A DNA stretch of 11,974 bases from Microcoleaceae cyanobacterium UBA11344 (GTDB lineage: Bacteria; Cyanobacteriota; Cyanobacteriia; Cyanobacteriales; Microcoleaceae): assembly GCA_003483675.1 (NCBI GenBank), contig DMYK01000195.1:1352-13325 (forward strand). The letters are read 5' to 3'. Positions 5,633 through 11,974 of the stretch are shown here, piece after piece (the stretch's first letter is position 1; every line of letters starts with the position of its first letter). The position numbers and the translations under genes were made by a program. Below the pieces are notes generated by a model. It did no database searches. It saw only the letters and a program-made list of their open reading frames with translations, and was not told the DNA's origin.

Positions 5633-8600
5633 ATGAGCGCTAAAAAAATTGATGAACAGCGACAACAAGCTTATTTCGATTTTCTAATGAAGTTGCTGCT
5701 GGTAGCGGCCCAAAGTGAAGGTAATGATAAGCTGTTTTACCCCTTATTTCTAGAAAATATAGAGCTATTAAATGAAGAATTTGCTCTCTATTTGCGAATT
5801 AAAGTCAATCAGTTTTATGAGGAATATGAATTTCAACAGTGTTTAACATTAGCAGCAATTCTTACTCTAATATCCGAAGCAATTCAAAAATTCCCTCAAG
5901 GCTCCAAGGCGAATAATTTAGAAATTGCGATCGCCGGTTACGAAGCAGCCTTACCAATTTTAAGCCAGCCTGAAAATCAGCTAATGCGGGCGCACCTACA
6001 AAATAATCTGGGTTTGGCTTATAAAGAGCGAATTTATGGTAATGTCTCTGACAACATAGAGCAAGCAATTCAATGCGATCGAGCAGCACTGCAAATTTTT
6101 ACCGATGAGGCATTTCCCGAACAGTGGGCGAGAGTATCTGGTAATTTAGCGATCGCCTATCAAGAGCGAAGCCAAGGAGAACCCGCAGACAATCTAGAAC
6201 GATCGATTGCTATCTTACAATCTACTTTACAAGTAAATACCCGCGAAGCTTTCCCCTATAAATGGGCAAATACTCAAGTGAATTTAGGGGCTGCTTACTT
6301 TCGGAGAATTCTGGGGAAACAGGCTGACAACATAGAGTTAGCTATTACTTGTTATGAAGCATCTCTACAAGTTTTAACCAAACAGGAATCTCCGCCGCTA
6401 TGGGCGGGTATTCAAAACAATTTAGGCGTTGCTTGCAGTCAACGAATTAACGGAGAAAAAGCTGACAATTTGGAGCGTTCAATTGAGTGCTACAAAGCAG
6501 CTTTAGAAATCAGAACTCTTTCAGAATTGCCGATCGACTGGGCGGAAACTGAAGATAATTTAGGCAGTGCTTATCTAAGGCGCATTCGAGGAGATCGCGC
6601 GGACAATTTGGAAAAGGCAATTCAACACTACCAAGCTGTTTTACAAGTTCGGACTCATCAAGCATTGCCCCAACTGTGGGCGCAAACTCAAAATAATCTG
6701 GGAAATACTTATCTTGACAGAATTCGGGGCGATCGAGCCGAAAATATCGATCGAGCAATTACTTGCTACCAAGGTGCATTGCAAGTTTATTCTCGCGAGG
6801 GAACACCTCAGTCTTGGGCAGATACACAAATGAATTTAGGCAATGCTTATTTTAGCATAATTTTGGGCGATACAGCCACAAATATAGAACTGGGAATTCA
6901 GTGCTATCAAGGAGCATTATTAGTCTACACCCGCGAAGCACATCCTTTAAATTGGGCTAAAATTCAACAAAATTTGGGCAATGCTTATCGGCAAATAACT
7001 GCGGGCGATCGAGCCGAGAACTTAGAGCAAGCTATTCGCTCATGTGAAGCAACTTTGCAAGTCTACAGTCAAGAATTAGACCCTTGTTATTGGGCTAATG
7101 CACAAGTAATTTTGGGAAATGCTTATGCAGATCGAGTGAAGGGAGTGCGGGAAGAGAACTTGAAAGCAGCCATCGATTGCTATCATAAAGCTTTACAAGT
7201 AAATACTCGCGAAGCCTTACCTGAAAATTGGGCTATGGTTATAAACGATTTAGGAGTGGCTTATGAAAAGCTAGGAGAAACTGAAAAAGCTATTGCTCAT
7301 TTTAAATTAGCTTTGGAAATTTACACTCCCGCAGCCTTTCCCAGCGATTGTTTGCGAGTAGGAAGAAGCCTCGGAAATATTGCTTTCACAACTGAACAGT
7401 GGGATAAAGCTATTGAAGCTAACAGTCAAGCTATTGAAGCGGTAGAAACTAGCCGTTCTTGGATTGTTAGCGAACAGCGGCGGCAGGAAATTTTAGAGTC
7501 ATCTTTTCTGGTATACGCTAATACAATACAGGCTTGCGTCAACAATAAACAGTTAGATAAAGCCATTGAATATGTAGAGAGAGGGCGCTCCCAACGCCTC
7601 GTAGATTTCATGGCAAGCAATGACCTTTACTCAACTGAATCAATTTCTCCTGAAATTCAAACTTATTTGCAGCAGTATGACAGTTTGCAACAACAAATAG
7701 ACTCTTACCGCTATCCTCAGTTATCTAAAAGTCAGCAAGAATTCGCGACGGTTAAAATTAGCACTCGTTCCCGTGCTGCTCTGGCTGCTATTAATGAATC
7801 GATCGCTCAATTAGAAGCTCAGAAACAACAAGTTTGGGAACAACTCAGGCGCTTAGATCCTGTGTTGGCCGGAGAAATGAAAGTCGCAGCTCCTAATTTA
7901 GCTCATATTCAGCAATTGATTGATTATCAAACAACAGCTATCCTGAGTTTTTACACAACTTACCAAAATACTCACATCTTTGTCATCAAACGCGATCGAA
8001 TTACTTGTCATACTTGTTTAGAGCAAGACAAAGGGTTGCAAACCTGGATTTTCGAGCGCTGGTTACTTCCCTACGTGCAGAATAAAGCGGAATGGGAAAA
8101 CTCTCTGCAATCAACTCTGTCTCAATTAGCAAAGTCTCTCGATTTGAAACAACTAATCGAACACCACCTCAGCGGTATTGAAGAACTGATTGTAATACCT
8201 CATCTTTACCTACATTCAATTCCATTTAGCGCTTTACCTATTGATAATGACCAATACCTAGGAGATAGATTTCTAATACGCTATGCTCCAAGTTGCCAAG
8301 TTTTAGAATTTTGTCATAAACGCCCTCAAACCAACGTTCAACTGAGGTACGGAACGGTGGAAGATGCGACAGAAGACCTACCTTGCGTGAGTTTTGAATG
8401 TTCTCAACTCGCTCAAATATATAGCATTCCTGAAGAACGACGGCTGCGCGGTCGCAGTCAAGCAACTGTCAGTAATTATCGGCGCTTGGTAGAGCAAGTT
8501 TCCGGTCTTCATTCTAGTCATCATGCCCAATCTCGCTTTGATAATCCTTTAGAATCAAAGCTATTTTTAGGTGATGGATCGATTACCCTTGGGCAACTCT

Positions 8601-9148
8601 TAACTCCGGCTTGGAGGTTCCCCAATTTGGAGGATGTTTTCCTTTCTTGCTGTGAAACAAATCTTGGTTTAACTGAAATAACAGATGATGTTCTGACTCT
8701 TTCCACTGGTTTCTTATGTGCTGGTGCGAGAAGTGTTATCGCTACCCTTTGGGCTGTTGACGATTTAGCAACCGCACTATTTTCTATTTTTTACCACCAA
8801 TACCGACAGCAAGGAAAAAGTCGCATTGTCTCTCTGCAACAAGCCCAAGAAAAGTTGCGATCGCTCAGCGGTCAAGCACTCAGTGAATACCAGCAGCAGC
8901 TAATACCATTACTTGAGAGTAAATTTAAGGCGGCCGAAAAAGCAAGAAAAGCAGCTAAAGAGTGTCGCGATCGCGAAGTCAAAGGCAGTGAAACTTATAT
9001 AAACTGGTATGACCAATACAAGCAACACAAAAAGGTAGCAGAAAGTCTCCTGAGAACGAAGAAGCAATTCAAAGATGCGATCGAGAAACCTCTTCCCTTC
9101 TCTCACCCCTCCGACTGGGCCGCTTTCACCTGTTCCGGCTTGCGGTAA
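5633..9148 (+). CDS. TPR-CHAT protein, probable caspase-like cysteine protease
   Basis: This 1171-residue cytosolic-looking protein has a helical N-terminus (1-115), then ten TPR-like repeats whose LG.AY motif recurs at residues 126, 172, 218, 264, 310, 356, 402, 448, 494 and 540: a constant 46-residue period. Each repeat carries the longer loop typical of cyanobacterial TPR-CHAT proteins (GDRAENLE). Irregular TPRs and coiled coil follow to about 750. The CHAT domain spans about 760-1171: LYLHSIPFSALP (858-869), the catalytic His region LHSSHHAQ (H964), LSCCETNLG (C1007), then AGARSVIATLWAVDD (1030-1044). The final HPSDWAAFTCSG (1158-1169) is the usual CHAT ending. Both dyad residues are present, so protease activity is likely; the substrate is unknown. 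A charged helical insert (about 1080-1155) separates the core from the ending. AGAGG at 5619-5623 supports the ATG. It follows the sigma-like and DUF1822 genes on the same strand, probably as one transcription unit unless the intervening repeats interrupt it. Confidence 0.92.
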   Translation: MSAKKIDEQRQQAYFDFLMKLLLVAAQSEGNDKLFYPLFLENIELLNEEFALYLRIKVNQFYEEYEFQQCLTLAAILTLISEAIQKFPQGSKANNLEIAIAGYEAALPILSQPENQLMRAHLQNNLGLAYKERIYGNVSDNIEQAIQCDRAALQIFTDEAFPEQWARVSGNLAIAYQERSQGEPADNLERSIAILQSTLQVNTREAFPYKWANTQVNLGAAYFRRILGKQADNIELAITCYEASLQVLTKQESPPLWAGIQNNLGVACSQRINGEKADNLERSIECYKAALEIRTLSELPIDWAETEDNLGSAYLRRIRGDRADNLEKAIQHYQAVLQVRTHQALPQLWAQTQNNLGNTYLDRIRGDRAENIDRAITCYQGALQVYSREGTPQSWADTQMNLGNAYFSIILGDTATNIELGIQCYQGALLVYTREAHPLNWAKIQQNLGNAYRQITAGDRAENLEQAIRSCEATLQVYSQELDPCYWANAQVILGNAYADRVKGVREENLKAAIDCYHKALQVNTREALPENWAMVINDLGVAYEKLGETEKAIAHFKLALEIYTPAAFPSDCLRVGRSLGNIAFTTEQWDKAIEANSQAIEAVETSRSWIVSEQRRQEILESSFLVYANTIQACVNNKQLDKAIEYVERGRSQRLVDFMASNDLYSTESISPEIQTYLQQYDSLQQQIDSYRYPQLSKSQQEFATVKISTRSRAALAAINESIAQLEAQKQQVWEQLRRLDPVLAGEMKVAAPNLAHIQQLIDYQTTAILSFYTTYQNTHIFVIKRDRITCHTCLEQDKGLQTWIFERWLLPYVQNKAEWENSLQSTLSQLAKSLDLKQLIEHHLSGIEELIVIPHLYLHSIPFSALPIDNDQYLGDRFLIRYAPSCQVLEFCHKRPQTNVQLRYGTVEDATEDLPCVSFECSQLAQIYSIPEERRLRGRSQATVSNYRRLVEQVSGLHSSHHAQSRFDNPLESKLFLGDGSITLGQLLTPAWRFPNLEDVFLSCCETNLGLTEITDDVLTLSTGFLCAGARSVIATLWAVDDLATALFSIFYHQYRQQGKSRIVSLQQAQEKLRSLSGQALSEYQQQLIPLLESKFKAAEKARKAAKECRDREVKGSETYINWYDQYKQHKKVAESLLRTKKQFKDAIEKPLPFSHPSDWAAFTCSGLR

Positions 9149-9156
9149 TATCAAAG

Positions 9157-9241
9157 CCGGTAGCATCGGAATTATTCATCTCTCTTATCTCCCTCTGTGT
9201 TCTCTGCGTTCTCTGTGGTTAAATCATTCCGATGCAACCGG
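9157..9241. mobile_element. MITE-like element with 16-bp imperfect terminal repeats
   Basis: CCGGTAGCATCGGAAT (9157-9172) and ATTCCGATGCAACCGG (9226-9241) are inverted repeats with one mismatch. The interior, CTCTGTGTTCTCTGCGTT and CTCTGTGGTTAAA, matches a phrase I recall as a common cyanobacterial intergenic repeat. The element starts 9 bases after the CHAT stop codon and has no coding content. Confidence 0.65.
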
Positions 9242-9355
9242 AAACGATATAACTCAAGCATTCCTGGACTGTTCGTGAAAAAGCCGGTTTCTGACTACCC
9301 CTGCGTCTGGGAAGAAACCCGGTTTTCGATCGTTTCGGCGGGCTGTAACGCACTA

Positions 9356-9393
9356 TTTTGGTGAGAAACCGGCTTTCTCACCAAAAATTTTTT
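9356..9393 (+). terminator. Terminator-like hairpin downstream of the CHAT gene
   Basis: A perfect 13-bp stem (TTTTGGTGAGAAA and TTTCTCACCAAAA, 9356-9386) around the loop CCGGC is followed by one A and six T. This fits an intrinsic terminator for transcription leaving the CHAT gene about 200 bases upstream. The hairpin core also belongs to the dispersed GAAACCGG palindrome family, so it may be a repeat that serves as a terminator. If it works, the short gene at 9510 needs its own promoter. Confidence 0.6.
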
Positions 9394-9452
9394 CATTTCC
9401 CCCCAAAAACCTGCATAATTTTTCGACTTGGCCCTGGTTAATAGAAAAGCGC

Positions 9453-9464
9453 AGTTGGCCAACT
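9453..9464. promoter_or_regulatory. 12-bp perfect palindrome upstream of the short gene
   Basis: AGTTGGCCAACT is its own reverse complement and ends 45 bases before the ATG at 9510. It lies about 34 bases downstream of the possible -10 at 9414-9419, a place where an operator could sit. Palindromes of this length are uncommon but do occur by chance. Confidence 0.25.
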
Positions 9465-9509
9465 CGCTTCTCCCAAAATTTCTGATTCGCCTTAACGGAG
9501 AAACGAGCA

Positions 9510-9626
9510 ATGACAGCATTTTATCAAGTCCTATCCTATCCCTCGCTAGGAGAGATTTTTCAGCCTCAAACCAAAAAAGGTGAGGATGAAGATGACGGTC
9601 CTATTGTTCCACCTAACCTTCGCTAG
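9510..9626 (+). CDS. Short 38-residue peptide of unknown function
   Basis: A 38-codon frame starts with ATG at 9510 and ends with TAG at 9624-9626. GGAG at 9497-9500 lies 9 bases upstream, good spacing for a ribosome binding site. The peptide starts with an aromatic and hydrophobic stretch (MTAFYQVLSYPSLGEIF), then QPQTKK, an acidic patch GEDEDDG (24-30) and the Pro-rich end PIVPPNLR. This three-part layout resembles a leader-plus-core precursor or a short signalling peptide, but it has no double-Gly motif, no Cys, and no modification enzyme nearby. It lies between the TPR-CHAT gene (same strand) and the convergent NB-ARC gene, is preceded by a possible terminator and palindrome, and is followed by an inverted repeat. 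I infer a functional tie to one of these neighbours; a protease substrate is one option. I do not recognise the family, and it could still be a chance frame. Confidence 0.5.
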   Translation: MTAFYQVLSYPSLGEIFQPQTKKGEDEDDGPIVPPNLR

Positions 9627-9654
9627 TCATCTAATCCTGGACGCATGGGCACCT

Positions 9655-9721
9655 AGAAACCGGGTTTTTTTACGAAAATACTGGATTTGAGCCTTTAATC
9701 CCGGTAAAAAACCCGGTTTCT
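9655..9721. repeat. 67-bp inverted-repeat element of the AGAAACCGGGTTT family
   Basis: AGAAACCGGGTTTTTT (9655-9670) and AAAAAACCCGGTTTCT (9706-9721) are perfect 16-bp inverted repeats around 35 bases. Related single arms lie at 9277-9292, 9313-9327, 9363-9379 and 11924-11940. It sits between the stop of the short gene and the stop of the convergent NB-ARC gene, so it may help end transcription from both sides, although the T runs lie inside the stem. Confidence 0.75.
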
Positions 9722-9743
9722 TTGGTATTGATGCGATCGCGAA

Positions 9744-11771
9744 CTAAATCTCTAATTTTGGAGACTGCGAATTATGGGGATAATTCAAGCGCTGGCGTGC
9801 TGTGATTTTCCAAATATCTAATTCTGGCAGTCTCCAATGAGCTCCTTGAGGTTTCCGATCGCCGCGATCGCACTTCAAAAAACGATCGTAATCAACTAAT
9901 GCTTCTTGGATCTTGCCTTGAGCCTCTTTCACTTGTGCCAAAATATAATAAGTCGCTGGGTGAAGATGATTGAGTTCGATCGATTTTAAAAGCTGTAACT
10001 CAGCATCGTTATAGCGATTTTGCAGGAAGTAAGCCCACCCCAGGTTTTTGTGCAAAGCCGCTAGAACCAGATCGTCTTTGACTTTCTCTAAAATCGGCAA
10101 TATCAGGTTAATTGCTGTCTCCACATTTCCCGATATAATTTCCAAACGTGCTAAATTACTAATAGCTGCATAAGCACCTCGGTTGTTAAATCCGGCGGCG
10201 ATTTGATAGTGAATTCGTGCCGTAGATAAATCTTGCAACTGTTCGTAAGTAGCTCCTAAGTTATAGTGAGATGCGGCTAAGTCAGGATTAAATCTGATGG
10301 CTTGGGTTAAGTAAGCTTTGGCAGTTTGGAACTCTCCTGATAAATACTTTTTATGACCCAGTTGATTGAGGTATTTGGCAATCAATTGATGAATTATGTA
10401 TTTTTTTATTTCTGGATTTAGGGTAAAACTATCTTCTGCCGCTTCAATAATTTTTAGTAAAAATGCTTGTTTGATGAGTGATTCTAAAACTGGTTGCAAG
10501 TCAGATATTTCTCCAGCAAAGGCTATTTTTGATTTCAAATCATTGGTGCTGACGGGTTTACTTCTCAAGGCTAAGCAACCGATTAGGTAAATTTCTGTAT
10601 CTGATAAATCAGCGCTAGTTTTTTGCAAAAAATCTCGCAGAATCGGCTGTATAACTAAGGTTGTCTGCTGGATAAATTGGGTGATATTCCCTGAAAATAA
10701 GTCAGCAAAGTTAGCGGTGACAATCTTTAAAAGTAAGGGATTGCCACCGTATAATTGGCTCATTTCTGAAAATGACTTGTTTTCGGTACTACTAGAAAAC
10801 CTTTTGGCTGAATAGAGAATTTTTAGAGCGCTTTGCTCGTCTAAGCCATTTAGTTGTAATACTTTAATATGTGAAGTTTCTTCTACGAGCGAATTAAGTT
10901 CTAGGGGTTGATGCCAACTGGTGAGTAGCAAACAACTTTGATGGCGGGATGTTACTATTCGTTGGAATAAGTCTGCATAATTTTCGTATCCTGGTTGATA
11001 GCGATCGCCCTGAAGGAGGATGCTATCAAGTTCATCGAATACTAACAAACACCGTGAGGAACGTAGGTATTTGAGCAATAAAGAGATTCTCTTTTCCGTA
11101 TTCTCTGGTAAGTGGGTTTCTGGCTGGGGAGACAAGGATTGAATTAAATCGAATAAGATATTTGACATGGGCGGGCGTTCTTTGAGCGATCGCCAAATGC
11201 AATAATCAAACTCACCCTGAATTTGTTGTAGTGTGGTGAGGGCCAATGCAGTTTTGCCAATTCCTCCCATTCCCAGTAGTGTAACTAATCGACAACCATC
11301 GTTGACTATCCATTGCTTTAAAGTGGCAAGTTCAGCACTGCGATCGTAGAAAATAGGGACATCGGGCGCTTCACCCCAATCGATCCGGGGGTGTGTTTTC
11401 GCCGCTGTCTCTGAGGGAATAACTTCGCTGATGGGCGGGGTAGTGTCAGCACTGACGCTAGAGTGTGCCGTGTCATTTTTAACAGAAATCCCATCGCTGG
11501 CTGTACCATTACTAAAGTTAGCGACTTGCTGTTGATACTGTGAAATGAGGATTTGTTGTAATCTAGCCAGCTTTCCGGGCCCTCGGCCCACAATTTGAAA
11601 TTTTTTGTAAACCTCACCGAGTCTTTTCTGAAGCGCTTCTTTGCTGACACCGAGTTCTTGTGCGATCGCATCCATCGGTTCGCCTTGGATGGCTCTGGAG
11701 AGTGCCTCAAATTCGTTGTCGGAAATACCTAAATTGGTGGCTAGATTTCTTAAAAAGTTTTGGGGAATCAT
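9744..11771 (-). CDS. STAND ATPase: HTH, NB-ARC and TPR domains
   Basis: This 675-residue soluble protein opens with a helical region (1-80) containing an HTH-like GEPMDAIAQELGVSKEALQK (30-49), a domain I associate with the N-terminus of cyanobacterial NB-ARC proteins. A polar linker (about 82-128) follows. The NB-ARC ATPase has Walker A GMGGIGKT (167-174), Walker B LLVFDELD (242-249), a sensor strand LLLTSWHQP (281-289, with Trp where Arg is often found) and the GLPL-like GGNPLLL (342-348). A helical/winged region spans about 375-460, and TPR-like repeats about 468-635. Proteins of this build are nucleotide-dependent switches that oligomerise when the repeat region senses a ligand. No protease, nuclease or TIR effector is attached, so output is presumably through the HTH or a partner. 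It is convergent with the CHAT cluster. No Shine-Dalgarno site precedes the ATG, and an inverted-repeat element begins one base upstream. Confidence 0.9.
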   Translation of the reverse strand: MIPQNFLRNLATNLGISDNEFEALSRAIQGEPMDAIAQELGVSKEALQKRLGEVYKKFQIVGRGPGKLARLQQILISQYQQQVANFSNGTASDGISVKNDTAHSSVSADTTPPISEVIPSETAAKTHPRIDWGEAPDVPIFYDRSAELATLKQWIVNDGCRLVTLLGMGGIGKTALALTTLQQIQGEFDYCIWRSLKERPPMSNILFDLIQSLSPQPETHLPENTEKRISLLLKYLRSSRCLLVFDELDSILLQGDRYQPGYENYADLFQRIVTSRHQSCLLLTSWHQPLELNSLVEETSHIKVLQLNGLDEQSALKILYSAKRFSSSTENKSFSEMSQLYGGNPLLLKIVTANFADLFSGNITQFIQQTTLVIQPILRDFLQKTSADLSDTEIYLIGCLALRSKPVSTNDLKSKIAFAGEISDLQPVLESLIKQAFLLKIIEAAEDSFTLNPEIKKYIIHQLIAKYLNQLGHKKYLSGEFQTAKAYLTQAIRFNPDLAASHYNLGATYEQLQDLSTARIHYQIAAGFNNRGAYAAISNLARLEIISGNVETAINLILPILEKVKDDLVLAALHKNLGWAYFLQNRYNDAELQLLKSIELNHLHPATYYILAQVKEAQGKIQEALVDYDRFLKCDRGDRKPQGAHWRLPELDIWKITARQRLNYPHNSQSPKLEI

Positions 11772-11842
11772 TAGACATCGACCATATTTATTGTGGAACA
11801 GGCATCTTGCCTGTTCAAAGCTTGCAATTCTTGCGATGTCTA
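11772..11842. repeat. Small inverted-repeat element in the NB-ARC 5' leader
   Basis: TAGACATCG (11772-11780) and CGATGTCTA (11834-11842) are perfect 9-bp ends. Inside lies the hairpin GAACAGGCA / TGCCTGTTC around a TCT loop (11796-11816), a sequence I recall as a widespread cyanobacterial repeat ('ggaacaggc...gcctgttcc'). It begins immediately upstream of the NB-ARC start codon, so the leader of that mRNA would be largely repeat-derived. On the minus strand TATATA at 11872-11877 could be a -10, without a good -35. Confidence 0.6.
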
Positions 11843-11923
11843 TTGTATTAGATTACTACAAAACATCCTTTTATATAAGGTTTTGCTGGTAGAACAGGAG
11901 GTTTGCGATCGCCCTTGGTAGTC

Positions 11924-11974
11924 AGAAACCGGGTTTTTTTACGCAAATCCTCCGCTCAAAGCCGACAGTTCAAG
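11924..11974. repeat. Partial copy of the AGAAACCGGGTTT repeat at the window edge
   Basis: AGAAACCGGGTTTTTTT at 11924-11940 matches 9655-9671. The next bases, ACGCAAATCCT, resemble the ACGAAAATACT that follows the other copy, so similarity extends past the palindromic arm. The window ends before a second arm could appear. Confidence 0.55.

Larger units (their letters stand above)
9242..9509. other. Repeat-rich intergenic leader between CHAT and the short gene
   Basis: No gene is supported here. The stretch holds two imperfect copies of a dispersed GAAACCGGNTTTC-type palindrome (9277-9292 and 9313-9327), a third inside the terminator-like hairpin at 9356-9393, and a 12-bp palindrome at 9453-9464. 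CATAAT at 9414-9419 could be a -10 for the short gene at 9510, but its -35 partner (TTTCAT, 9391-9396) is poor. A minus-strand open frame across the region has no support. Confidence 0.45.

Noticed and set aside
9075..9278. 67-codon plus-strand open frame overlapping the CHAT 3' end
   Set aside because: It begins out of frame inside the conserved end of the CHAT domain and continues into an inverted-repeat element.
9295..9519. 74-codon minus-strand open frame
   Set aside because: It crosses dispersed palindromes and overlaps the start of the better-supported 38-codon gene; there is no ribosome binding site or family resemblance.
11318..11710. 130-codon minus-strand open frame inside the NB-ARC gene
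   Set aside because: It is a shifted-frame shadow of the HTH/NB-ARC coding region, which has clear Walker motifs in the other frame.

Overview
The window looks like chromosomal DNA of a cyanobacterium, most likely a filamentous, repeat-rich one (Oscillatoriales-like; the exact group is inference). The signs are frequent HIP1 octamers (GCGATCGC) and near-HIP1 sites, short palindromic interspersed repeats between genes, and typically cyanobacterial families: DUF1822, a TPR-CHAT protein and an NB-ARC/TPR protein with an N-terminal helix-turn-helix (HTH). No tRNA, rRNA, CRISPR array or transposase was seen.

Layout. Bases 1-75 are the 3' end of an unidentified plus-strand gene, followed by a strong intrinsic terminator (187-228) and degraded repeats. 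At 566-2866 lies a tight two-gene unit: a small winged-helix-like protein, then a P-loop ATPase carrying a Thr-Pro linker and a C-terminal ComEA-like helix-hairpin-helix. I found no HIP1 octamer in these 2.3 kb, and the stretch looks AT-richer than its surroundings, so it may have been acquired horizontally. Next is a helical protein of unknown function with a poor GTG start (2891-3658), possibly truncated at its 5' end.

After two repeat elements (3698-3903) comes a plus-strand cluster: a sigma-70-like regulator (3933-4628), a DUF1822 protein (4632-5408) and, beyond an inverted pair of 61-bp repeats, a 1171-residue TPR-CHAT protein (5633-9148) with an apparently intact His/Cys caspase-type dyad. 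A repeat-rich gap follows. It contains a well-formed 38-codon gene (9510-9626) with a Shine-Dalgarno site, an acidic patch and a Pro-rich C-terminus. A convergent minus-strand STAND ATPase (NB-ARC plus TPR, 9744-11771) closes the window; its start codon lies one base from a small hairpin-bearing repeat.

How the genes may work together (inference). The sigma-like protein and DUF1822 could control or serve the CHAT protease. The TPR array would be the sensing or partner-binding part and CHAT the output. The 38-residue peptide is a candidate substrate, ligand or precursor, and the STAND ATPase a second nucleotide-dependent switch. The wHTH/ATPase pair looks like a separate DNA-directed module whose function I cannot name.
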